Below, piece after piece: positions 1 through 5,980 of a stretch of 11,281 nucleotides of DNA; position 1 is the first letter of the stretch; every line of letters begins with the position of its first letter. The stretch lies in contig CAJUEX010000074.1 of NCBI GenBank assembly GCA_910585715.1, forward strand, positions 1 through 11,281, written 5' to 3'. Under the pieces are notes generated by a model. It ran no database searches. It had not been told where the DNA came from and saw only the letters and a list, made by a program, of their open reading frames with translations. Source of the DNA: an uncultured Lachnospiraceae bacterium (GTDB lineage Bacteria; Bacillota; Clostridia; Lachnospirales; Lachnospiraceae). A program made the position numbers and the translations under genes.

Positions 1-191
1 CTGGCAAATCCAACTTGTTGTCCGTTTTTTGTAAATGCACCGTAGCAGATTGAATTATTTAATGATTTGATGATAGTCTCTTTTTTTCGCTCTTTCGCCC
101 ATACAGTTTGCCTTAAAAGATTTACTACTTCTTTTTGGGACATATTTTCAACCCCCGTTTTAATTGTAATAGATGTATCTTCCTTGTACAT
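1..191 (-). CDS. GNAT-family N-acetyltransferase, N-terminal part (cut by window edge)
   Basis: The first 63 codons of a gene that continues past base 1. The peptide has the start typical of small single-domain GNAT acetyltransferases: a segment reading LLRQTVWAKERKKETI, then a serine/asparagine-rich helix end, then YGAFTKNGQQVGFA, which matches the first beta strands of the fold. Family members move an acetyl group from acetyl-CoA to an amine; the substrate cannot be told from this part, and the acetyl-CoA loop lies outside the window. The ATG at 189-191 has a GGAGG at 201-205, nine bases upstream. That site lies inside the last codons of the MATE gene, whose stop is at 194-196, so the two were a translationally coupled pair. 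A second in-frame ATG at 141-143 is possible but lacks as good a site. The visible frame is open, so this gene may still be intact although its partner is dead. Confidence 0.75.
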   Translation of the reverse strand, partial: MYKEDTSITIKTGVENMSQKEVVNLLRQTVWAKERKKETIIKSLNNSICYGAFTKNGQQVGFA

Positions 192-193
192 TT

Positions 194-895
194 TTATTTA
201 CCTCCAACTATATCTTTATTATTATTTTGAAATCTCAATCTCATAAATAGAATGACTGCTGCAACAAACGTCAATAATTCAGTAACTGGAAATGCAATCC
301 AAATACCATTGATTAGTAATGCTTTTTCTAAAATCCACATAATAGGTATCAAAAAAAACATCTGTCTAAATATTTGTATCATAATGCTTGACAACACTCT
401 TTCAATCGCTTGCATATAAGTCGAAATCATTGTCGAAAGCCCACAAAACAAATAACCTGCTGCCATAATCCGCATTGCAATAATCCCATAAGAACGCATT
501 TTTTCCGAAGCCATAAACAAACTCAAAATCTGTGTCGGAAACAGCATGATAATTAACTGCTGGCTCCTTTAATACCCATTGCCGGGAAAAAACCTATTCC
601 AAAAAATAAGAAGTGGGTCAAAAATGAAATCGGTTATAACACCTGTCAGTTGAAACAACAGGGGTTCAATTTAGACATTTATACCAACCCCAATCCAAAT
701 AGATACCGCATTCATTAACGTTGTGATTGGAAAAGACAGAGAAACAGCCGTTAATGCGTTCTCGCTTAATCGGGCGACAAAAGCACTGTCTAACAAATTG
801 TATGAATACTAAAGAAACATGGAAAATAGTGGCGGTAATGACATTTCAAAAATCAGCTTTCCAACTGGCATAACTGCCATTTTATTTTCAGCCAT
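194..895 (-). pseudogene. MATE-family efflux transporter, decayed
   Basis: Remains of a multidrug/toxin extrusion (MATE) cation antiporter of the inner membrane. The reading frame from the ATG at 893-895 (GGAGG at 903-907, seven bases upstream) gives a clear MATE start: an amphipathic lead, then SLPPLFSMFL, then stop, then YSYNLLDSAFVARLSENAL and a second helix. Codon 29 is TAG at 809-811, where the family has a Gln (CAG to TAG), and codon 75 is TAA at 671-673. Near 640-560 a middle fragment (TGVITDFIFDPLLIF) continues only after a one-base frame change as GIGFFPAMGIKGAS. The last 117 codons (547-194) are the C-terminal helices, starting LFPTQILSLFMASEKM. An intact member is about 440-460 residues. 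Only about 230 remain, so two internal stretches are missing, one after helix 2 and one of roughly 140 residues before the C-terminal part. It cannot make a working transporter. The GNAT gene follows directly. Confidence 0.88.
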
Positions 896-937
896 CATAT
901 ATCCTCCAAAATTTGATAAACATTTTCCGAATTATAA

Positions 938-979
938 CAACAAAAAGCCACACAGTTATCAAACTGATAACTGTGTGGC
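938..979 (-). terminator. Strong hairpin plus T-run in the MATE leader (attenuator candidate)
   Basis: A perfect 15-bp inverted repeat occupies 947-961 and 965-979 with a three-base loop. On the minus strand it is followed by TTTTTGTTG (946-938), the form of an intrinsic terminator. It lies about 45 bases downstream of a perfect promoter and about 50 bases upstream of the MATE start, inside the transcript leader. That position suggests attenuation, not ordinary gene-end termination. A short ORF on the same strand (ATG at 990-992, 34 codons, stop at 888-890) runs straight through the stem and could act as a leader peptide. Its ribosome site is weak, so its translation is uncertain. No T-run follows in the plus direction. 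Confidence 0.6.
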
Positions 980-1030
980 AAAAAGATGACATATCAATCC
1001 GGAAAAGTCCACTCAAAATTTTACAGAAAA

Positions 1031-1059
1031 ATTATAAGGAATTTTTTTTTGCCTGTCAA
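1031..1059 (-). promoter_or_regulatory. Perfect-consensus sigma-70/sigma-A promoter for the MATE leader
   Basis: On the minus strand TTGACA (1059-1054) is separated by exactly 17 bases (1053-1037, A-rich) from TATAAT (1036-1031). All twelve hexamer positions match consensus, and no other promoter candidate in the window is this good. Transcription would start near 1024 and read into the hairpin at 979-947 and then the MATE remnant. A strong promoter held back by a terminator-like hairpin is the classic layout of an attenuated resistance or efflux gene. The promoter survives although the transporter does not, and it could still drive the GNAT gene. Confidence 0.8.
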
Positions 1060-1145
1060 GGTTTTTTAGAAATGTTAAGTTTTGAGGGGCGTGTGGGTAT
1101 GCGTCTTAGTGATTGAATTTTTTGTGGTTTCATTTACTGCAATCT

Positions 1146-1451
1146 TCCCGATTTGCTTCGGCAGATAAGGTGCTTGCCTATGCCGGAATGTCGCCCTCCA
1201 CTTATCAGTCAGGGCAACCGGATAACTGTTATGCCCACATGGAAGAGCGGGGTTCGAGGTATCTTCAGTATGCCCTCTATAACGCCACGAAATACGTCTG
1301 CCTTTGGGATGAATCCTTTGCCACATACCTCGCTAAGAAACGGGCGGAAGGAAAGCATTATAATGTTGCTTTATCCCATGCCGCGAAGAAACTTGTGCGC
1401 CTGATCTACGCAATGGAAAAATCAGGGAAACCATACAGTAAGGCTTCTTGA
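1146..1451 (+). pseudogene. IS110-family transposase, C-terminal remnant
   Basis: About 100 codons matching the C-terminal domain (Transposase_20, IS116/IS110/IS902 type) of an IS110-family transposase. It begins at RFASADKVLAYAGMSPST, followed by YQSG, whose serine is the likely nucleophile in this family. Then come a HMEERGSRYLQYALYNA helix, the KKRAEGKHYNVALSHAAKKL helix that is nearly diagnostic, and a normal end at the TGA at 1449-1451. The frame is open back to a TTG at 1113, but the residues before about 1146 do not look like transposase. The N-terminal RuvC-like DEDD domain and the left end, which would carry the bridge RNA in the IS110 subgroup, are absent. It is a stump that cannot move by itself. 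It is the only supported gene on the plus strand. Confidence 0.85.
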
Positions 1452-1658
1452 TTCTTCTTGTAAATATCTCCTTTTAGAGTGCCAACAATGACACTCTGTT
1501 TGTCATGCAGTTTTCAAAGTGCAGTTATATCTGAAATGCCATCCGGCAATTCATTCAAAAAAAAATTCATTTTAGGTCTTGACTTTTAATAGTTAGTCTT
1601 TTTATTCTCATTCCATAATTTCGTCCGAAAACTTCATTTAAACCGTAATGCCTGATGC
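1452..1658. other. Gap between IS110 stump and larE; probable IS110 right-end sequence
   Basis: No gene is seen here. Just after the transposase stop lies a small hairpin, AGAGTG (1476-1481) pairing with CACTCT (1492-1497) around a ten-base loop, without a T-run. Farther on, TTGACT occurs at 1579-1584 on the plus strand. IS110 elements commonly carry an outward -35-like box near the right end, which completes a promoter when the ends join in the circular form. This box is placed as expected for that, but without the left end the exact boundary cannot be fixed. No clear terminator for the leftward larE transcript is visible. Confidence 0.35.
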
Positions 1659-2480
1659 CTAATGATTGATTCCTATATCCATGCTTCCTGAACGGAACCC
1701 TTCCAAATCCAATGTGATATAGGAATATCCCAGCTTCTTCAAACAGGCTGCCACTTCTTTTTTATGTTCCATAAGCGCTGCCATGTCCTCTTCATCCACT
1801 TCAATGCGGGCTATATCACCATGTACCCGCAGTCTGATGTTATAAAAGCCCAATGATTTCAAAAATGCTTCTCCCTTTTCCACATGTGCAAGCTTACGAG
1901 GCGTCAATGTCTCTCCATAAGGGAAACGGGTTGCAAGACATGGCGCTGACGGCCTGGCAGCTACGGATATCCCGTATTGAAAAGCCAGCTTTCGTACCTC
2001 CGCCTTTGTCAGACCTGCTTCTTTTAAGGGGCTTTTCACGCCAAGCTCCTCAATCGCCCTGATTCCGGGACGATATGCCAGAATATCTTCTGCATTTGTC
2101 CCTTCCAATAAGACTGCGGCGCCTGACTGCCCTGCTTTTTCCTTTATTTTGCCAAAGAGATATTTTTTGCAACGATAACAGCGGTCAACAGGATTATGAA
2201 GAATATCCGCCTGCTTCAGTTCCTTTATCTGTAACAGAATGTATTCTGCCCCTGCCTCTTTTGCAACCTTCTCTGCAATTTTTACATCACCCACAGGGTG
2301 CAGCTCTGTATGGGCTGTAATCCCATACACCACACTACCCTGTTCTTTTGCATATATTACAGCCAATTTTAACAGAAGGCTGCTGTCCACTCCTCCGGAA
2401 AAGGCAACTGCCGCGTTTTGTTTTGTATATGCTTTCATTATGGCATATAGCCTGTTGCATTTTTCTTCATATGTCTCCAT
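1659..2480 (-). CDS. larE: LarE, ATP-dependent sulfur transferase for nickel-pincer nucleotide
   Basis: LarE adenylates the carboxylates of pyridinium-3,5-biscarboxylate mononucleotide and replaces them by thiocarboxylates, giving P2TMN, the precursor of the nickel-pincer nucleotide used by lactate racemase (LarA) and related enzymes. It acts in the cytosol. Numbered from the ATG at 2480, the PP-loop SGGVDSS is at residues 28-34. A CYRC pair (Cys101, Cys104) follows, then the EGTNAEDIL segment, then PSAPCLATRFPYGE with Cys181, at the place of the sulfur-donating cysteine of Lactobacillus plantarum LarE. The extra CxxC is what iron-sulfur LarE proteins have: three cysteines hold a [4Fe-4S] cluster that carries the sulfide, so the protein need not be sacrificed. 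That assignment is inferred. About 273 residues, normal length. I chose this ATG because AGGTG stands nine bases upstream; an in-frame GTG at 2492 lacks a ribosome site. It overlaps the end of larB, indicating coupled translation. Confidence 0.93.
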   Translation of the reverse strand: METYEEKCNRLYAIMKAYTKQNAAVAFSGGVDSSLLLKLAVIYAKEQGSVVYGITAHTELHPVGDVKIAEKVAKEAGAEYILLQIKELKQADILHNPVDRCYRCKKYLFGKIKEKAGQSGAAVLLEGTNAEDILAYRPGIRAIEELGVKSPLKEAGLTKAEVRKLAFQYGISVAARPSAPCLATRFPYGETLTPRKLAHVEKGEAFLKSLGFYNIRLRVHGDIARIEVDEEDMAALMEHKKEVAACLKKLGYSYITLDLEGFRSGSMDIGINH

Positions 2481-3234
2481 GTCTATTTTCACCTTTTACA
2501 GCCAGCCTGTTAATCTGGGTAGCCATATAACCTGCACCGTACCCGTTGTCGATATTGACTACTGCAATCCCGTTGGCACAGGAATTAATCATAGTCAGTA
2601 AAGCCGACAGTCCGTTTAAGCTGGCGCCGTATCCAACGGAAGTAGGAACTGCAATGACAGGGTTTCTTACAAGTCCTCCCAAAACACTGGCAAGAGCTCC
2701 TTCCATGCCTGCAGCCGCCACAATGCAATTGGCATCCTGTATGGCATCCAGACGATGGAACAGCCTGTGAATGCCGCTGACTCCCACATCATAAATCCGT
2801 TCCACATTTCCTCCAAAAAATTCCGCTGTCTGGGCAGCCTCCTCCGCCACCGATATATCCGCTGTCCCTGCCGTACAAACGGCAATTTTCCCCCTTCTTT
2901 CCTTGTCCTTTTTTTCTATCTTAAGGATATGAGATATTTCATCATAGGTTACCTGAGGCAGCACTGCCTTTACTGCTTCAAACTGGTGAATATCCGCTCT
3001 TGTTCCAAACACTTCCCCGTTTGTTTCGTACATTTTCCGGTAAATGGAAATCAAATATTCCTCCGGTTTGCCGCTGCAGAAAATCACCTCCGGAAAACCG
3101 GAGCGGACTTCTCTATGGGAATCCAGCTTTGCATAGCCCAGTTCCTCAAAGGGCTGCTTTTTGAAATGCCGTTCCGCCTCTTCTATGCTAAGCTTTCCGC
3201 TTCTTACCTTCTCTAAGATTTCCCTGGTTTCCAT
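2467..3234 (-). CDS. larB: LarB, pyridinium-3,5-biscarboxylate mononucleotide synthase
   Basis: LarB carboxylates the pyridine ring of nicotinic acid adenine dinucleotide (NaAD) and releases AMP. It produces the substrate of LarE in nickel-pincer nucleotide biosynthesis. The 255-residue protein has the family pattern: an N-terminal helical part with VRSGKLSIEEAE (about 10-21), a middle segment EVIFCSGK (49-56), and then a PurE-like carboxylase domain with VCTAGTADISVAEEAA (119-134), DVGVSGIHRLF (149-159), AAGMEGALASVLGGL (174-188), PVIAVPTSVGYGAS (192-205) and a C-terminal VVNIDNGYGAGY (225-236). Cys219 in the INSCANG segment is at the position expected for the active-site cysteine that attacks the pyridine ring. 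The ATG at 3232-3234 has AGGGG at 3241-3245, six bases upstream, and a promoter lies about 65 bases upstream. larE overlaps the 3' end by 14 bases. larC and larA are not adjacent on either side within the window. Confidence 0.94.
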   Translation of the reverse strand: METREILEKVRSGKLSIEEAERHFKKQPFEELGYAKLDSHREVRSGFPEVIFCSGKPEEYLISIYRKMYETNGEVFGTRADIHQFEAVKAVLPQVTYDEISHILKIEKKDKERRGKIAVCTAGTADISVAEEAAQTAEFFGGNVERIYDVGVSGIHRLFHRLDAIQDANCIVAAAGMEGALASVLGGLVRNPVIAVPTSVGYGASLNGLSALLTMINSCANGIAVVNIDNGYGAGYMATQINRLAVKGENRHGDI

Positions 3235-3297
3235 TTTGAGCCCCTTTCCTTTGATTGTATATGTTAAGTTTCTATCATTTCAAAAAGGAATATTTTT

Positions 3298-3327
3298 ATT
3301 ATACTATACAAAAGAGTTTTTCGGCAA
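3298..3327 (-). promoter_or_regulatory. Probable promoter of larB-larE
   Basis: Minus-strand TTGCCG (3327-3322), an 18-base spacer and a perfect TATAAT (3303-3298) lie in the gap between the response regulator gene and larB. The start point would be near 3291, giving a leader of about 57 bases before the larB ATG. No operator or riboswitch fold is evident in that short leader. This suggests the lar pair has its own transcript and does not only read through from the two-component genes upstream. Confidence 0.55.
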
Positions 3328-3388
3328 TTCTTCTTTTGTCCGCTTCACGGAAATCAATTTTCAGACGGCAGCTTTCATGCTGCTTGCA

Positions 3389-4123
3389 TCATTCCCCCTC
3401 TTCCTCACAGTAATATTCAAAATATTTTTCCCTTAAAGGCCGGTAAGAGCCTCTTGGCAGATAGATTTTCTTTCCGTTGTCCATCAGCAGTTCTCTGGCA
3501 TTAAGGCTTTCTACATGCTCCAGATTCACTATATAGGCAACCCCCACTCTTACAAACTCCTGATATTTGGAAAGCATCTCATAGGTTTCTGTCATAGTCA
3601 GCCGCAGCAGGCACTGGGTGCCGTCTGCAAGATGCAAACATTGGATTTTTCCCTGGGCTTCACAGTAAACCATATCCTTTAATGCCACACGGGAAATCCT
3701 GCCTTCAATCCGCAAAAGAAGATATTTCCTCCGTTCTCCATCTACGTCTTTCAAAAACTTGTCCAATATGGGAAACAACCGCTTTTCTGATATAGGCTTT
3801 ACCAGATATTGTGCCGCATCCACGTCAAAAGCCTCAAGTGCATGTTCCTTAGAGGTAGTAAGAAAAACAATCCTGCCCTCATTTCCCATGTGACGCAGCT
3901 CTCTTGCAGCTTCAATTCCCATTTTTCCCGGCATATATATATCCATAAAAATCAAATCCGGCATGTAGTTTTTTTCTTTAATCATATGAAGCAATTCATC
4001 TGCATTTTCAAAGCATTCCACCATGAAATCTGCTTCCGGATGTTTTTCTCCATAGGCACTCAGCATTTGTTCTGTTTTTCTTAAATCTGCCGCCTCATCA
4101 TCACAAAGGGCTATTATATACAT
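3389..4123 (-). CDS. LytTR-family response regulator (AgrA/VirR-like)
   Basis: A 244-residue cytosolic DNA-binding response regulator. The N-terminal CheY-like receiver has the acidic pair Asp8/Asp9 in LCDDE, the phosphoacceptor Asp61 in FMDIYMPG, the switch threonine Thr89 and Lys109 in YLVKPIS. The C-terminal half (about 130-240) is a LytTR domain, the beta-sheet DNA-binding fold of AgrA, ComE and LytR, recognised by RISRVALKDMVYCEAQGK, the later RLTMTETYEML and FVRVGVAYIVNLEHVES, and the closing LPRGSYRPLREKYFEYY. Such regulators usually bind paired direct repeats in promoters. I take the ATG at 4121-4123 because the receiver strand MYIIALCDDE starts there and GGAAAGG precedes it (4140-4134). 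The frame is open back to a TTG at 4177 that directly follows the kinase stop. Co-transcribed with the kinase upstream, its likely phosphodonor. Target genes cannot be read from the sequence. Confidence 0.9.
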   Translation of the reverse strand: MYIIALCDDEAADLRKTEQMLSAYGEKHPEADFMVECFENADELLHMIKEKNYMPDLIFMDIYMPGKMGIEAARELRHMGNEGRIVFLTTSKEHALEAFDVDAAQYLVKPISEKRLFPILDKFLKDVDGERRKYLLLRIEGRISRVALKDMVYCEAQGKIQCLHLADGTQCLLRLTMTETYEMLSKYQEFVRVGVAYIVNLEHVESLNARELLMDNGKKIYLPRGSYRPLREKYFEYYCEEEGE

Positions 4124-4177
4124 AAACTGCCCGCCTTTCCTTCTCTTTTCATTATATAGTTCATCCTTCGCTTTCAA

Positions 4178-5497
4178 TCAAATTGCGGACACTATAGGAA
4201 TATTCATAATCAGCCGAAAAATGAATACCCCGTTATCATTTTTGAAATCATATTCTCCCTCATATTTCTCTGCTGTTTTTATAATGCTGAACACGCCAAT
4301 GCCTCCCGTAGCTTCTGGTTTTGGCTGTCCGTTTTTCATCTCTGTTTCCAGCCGGCAGGTATTGCTGCAGTATATGACCAGTTTATTTTTCTTTTTCTTA
4401 AGCATCAAATGAATAAAGCATTCCCTTTCCTTTGACTGCTTTTTCACCTCCATGCAGCCATAAATAGCGTTTTCATAAGCATTTGCCAGTATTGTTACCA
4501 AGTCAATATTTGGTATAGCCAGATTCCTGCCAAGCTTCACATTCAAAGTAACCTTTATCTGCTCCTTTCTCGCCTTTCTTGTATATGCTGAAAGAATGTT
4601 GTTAACTGCGCTATTGGCACATATGGCTTCCGGTATGCTTCCGTCCGTTTCTTTTTCATATTCTTTTAAGTACTGCATCAATTCTTCATTCTGATTCCTT
4701 CGTGCATACTCTGCTATGACTGCGGTATGGTGCCTTACATCATGCCGTATCTTCCTGCCCGCCTCTACAGACTCCTCCAGAATCTCCATCTGCCTCTCCA
4801 ACAGTCTCTGGTTCATCTTCATCAACTGATTCTCTTTCTGATATTCCTTTTCCCTGCCAATATGCATATACAGCCGGAACACTAAAAGCTGCAGGGCACC
4901 CGTCAGAAAAAAGTTTATGATGACCTGAAAAAGACGGTAGGGAGTCTGTATCTTTATACTGGGATTTAAAATAAATCCAATTCCAAAAAGAATACTGATT
5001 ATCATAACGGCAGCGCTGAACCGGTCCATCTCATGTTCCACATAATCACCAAATTTTCGGATGGAATCTTTAATTTTTTTGTCAATAAAGACTGCCATAA
5101 ACAGAATCAGCAGAATCCGAATAATAATATCCACCCAAACATTCCTGTGGAAAAAAATAACAGCAACCTCAATCCCTCCAATAAGAAATACTGCAAGCAG
5201 ATAAAACGTAAGTGCCAGCTTATAAATGGAGAGAAAGACCGGGTCGCTGCTCATGAAAACAGAAAAAGCAGCAAAACACAAATACATTGCGATGGCTACT
5301 ATTCTAACACAGTTCTCATAATCAACTATATACCATACACCTGCCATCGCAATCAAACCCACACTAAAGCACCCGTAACAGACTGCTGTTTTTTGTGGGC
5401 TGAACTTAAAGTCGCTCATCATGGAAAATAAAAGAATTGTCCCTGCAAGGCTTATGACAAATCGAATTATTGCTATATACAAAGGTCCCCCTAACAT
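4178..5497 (-). CDS. Membrane sensor histidine kinase, AgrC/GHKL type
   Basis: A 439-residue sensor kinase. The first ~210 residues are mostly hydrophobic, with about six to seven membrane segments (roughly 6-27, 36-57, 64-83, 89-115, 121-138, 162-178, 187-210) and no large extracellular domain, as in peptide-sensing AgrC-like kinases. A coiled linker (215-245) leads to the dimerisation helix with the phosphoacceptor His252 in KIRHDVRHH, the HPK10-style H-box. The C-terminal GHKL ATPase shows an N-box-like ILANAYENAIYG (336-347, Glu342-Asn343) and the glycine motif TGGIGVFSI (397-405), and ends GVFIFRLIMNIP. The start ATG at 5495-5497 has AAGGAAAGG about ten bases upstream. Unlike in agr loci, neither an AgrB-type protease nor an AgrD-type peptide gene lies next to it, so its signal is unknown. 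It ends just before the response regulator gene and is its presumed partner. Confidence 0.9.
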   Translation of the reverse strand: MLGGPLYIAIIRFVISLAGTILLFSMMSDFKFSPQKTAVCYGCFSVGLIAMAGVWYIVDYENCVRIVAIAMYLCFAAFSVFMSSDPVFLSIYKLALTFYLLAVFLIGGIEVAVIFFHRNVWVDIIIRILLILFMAVFIDKKIKDSIRKFGDYVEHEMDRFSAAVMIISILFGIGFILNPSIKIQTPYRLFQVIINFFLTGALQLLVFRLYMHIGREKEYQKENQLMKMNQRLLERQMEILEESVEAGRKIRHDVRHHTAVIAEYARRNQNEELMQYLKEYEKETDGSIPEAICANSAVNNILSAYTRKARKEQIKVTLNVKLGRNLAIPNIDLVTILANAYENAIYGCMEVKKQSKERECFIHLMLKKKKNKLVIYCSNTCRLETEMKNGQPKPEATGGIGVFSIIKTAEKYEGEYDFKNDNGVFIFRLIMNIPIVSAI

Positions 5498-5629
5498 AGT
5501 TTACATACCTTTCCTTTCATTCTATCTATTTCTGCTTATTTCTGTTTGTTTTTTTGATTTTCTGAAAAAGGCAGGTTAAGCAGGCCGGGTTGTTGGTTGT
5601 TAGTTGCATTTTTATCTGCCCTGTACTTT

Positions 5630-5657
5630 ATCATATCACATATACCTTTGAGCCAAA
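5630..5657 (-). promoter_or_regulatory. Possible promoter of the histidine kinase/response regulator pair
   Basis: In the 247-base gap 5498-5744, which holds no gene I can support, the minus strand has TATGAT (5635-5630) with the extended -10 dinucleotide TG one base upstream (5638-5637). A poor -35, TTTGGC (5657-5652), lies 16 bases farther up. Transcription would begin near 5623, leaving a leader of about 125 bases. I looked for a pair of LytTR-type direct repeats for self-regulation and found none that was convincing. Confidence 0.35.
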
Positions 5658-5744
5658 CAGCACATCTGGTATAATTCGCACTTTTTGAGGTATGTTTTGT
5701 GTTTTCTTCTTTTCGGTCATTAGGAACGGTTATTTTAAAAATTG

Positions 5745-5969
5745 TTATTGTTCTCCATATTTTTTTATCACCCAATGCCCGTTCCTGTTAGAACCTTCTC
5801 TTTCATTCACCCCATTTTCCTGCAGTTTTTTTATAGCTTTCTGTATTTGTTTCCTGGTTAAATCCATTTCTTTCATGAGTTGAATTTGAGTCATCTTATG
5901 ATTTTCTGTCAAAAATTCTAAAATTGCCTGTTTTCTTTCGGCTCCTTTTTGACTCCTCACTTGGTACAT
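5745..5969 (-). pseudogene. Orphan winged-helix fragment, likely C-terminal end of an AlbA_2/AAA-type regulator
   Basis: A short frame of 74 codons (79 from the ATG at 5984) that is a single winged helix-turn-helix domain: KQAILEFLTENHKMTQIQLM, then MDLTRKQIQKAIKKLQENG as the recognition helix, then the wing with EGSNRNGHWVIKK. Such domains normally form the last ~70 residues of larger putative transcriptional regulators with an N-terminal AlbA_2/Schlafen-like or ATPase domain, so this is probably a severed tail. The ATG at 5984 overlaps the stop of the GmrSD remnant (ATGA) and has no ribosome site. The ATG at 5969 has GAGGG eight bases upstream, so a small stand-alone DNA-binding protein cannot be excluded. 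It is in a different frame from the GmrSD C-terminal part, and lies just upstream of the kinase promoter. Confidence 0.5.
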
Positions 5970-5980
5970 CAATAGATCCC

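Noticed and set aside
913..1116. Plus-strand open frame of 67 codons over the MATE leader
   Set aside because: It covers a minus-strand promoter and hairpin, has low-complexity composition and no recognisable domain.
1075..1326. Open frames antisense to or out of frame with the IS110 remnant
   Set aside because: They overlap a recognisable transposase domain in its proper frame, and their products resemble nothing.
1476..1497. Small hairpin after the transposase stop as a bridge-RNA stem
   Set aside because: It is only six base pairs with a ten-base loop; the right-end position suits an IS1111-type guide RNA only, and no larger fold is visible.
1853..3216. Several plus-strand open frames across larE and larB
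   Set aside because: They are shadows of strongly conserved minus-strand genes, with no ribosome sites or domain content.
3363..3390. GCAGC/GCTGC inverted repeat just after the response regulator gene as a terminator
   Set aside because: The stem is only about five base pairs and no T-run follows on the minus strand.
5575..5605. GC-rich stretch with two GCAGG copies as a terminator
   Set aside because: The copies are direct repeats, not inverted, so they do not form a stem.
5720..5760. GTTATT repeats as LytTR-type operator for self-regulation of the two-component genes
   Set aside because: The two copies are about 15 bases apart, not about 21 as expected for a LytTR dimer, and they lie in an AT-rich stretch where chance matches are likely.
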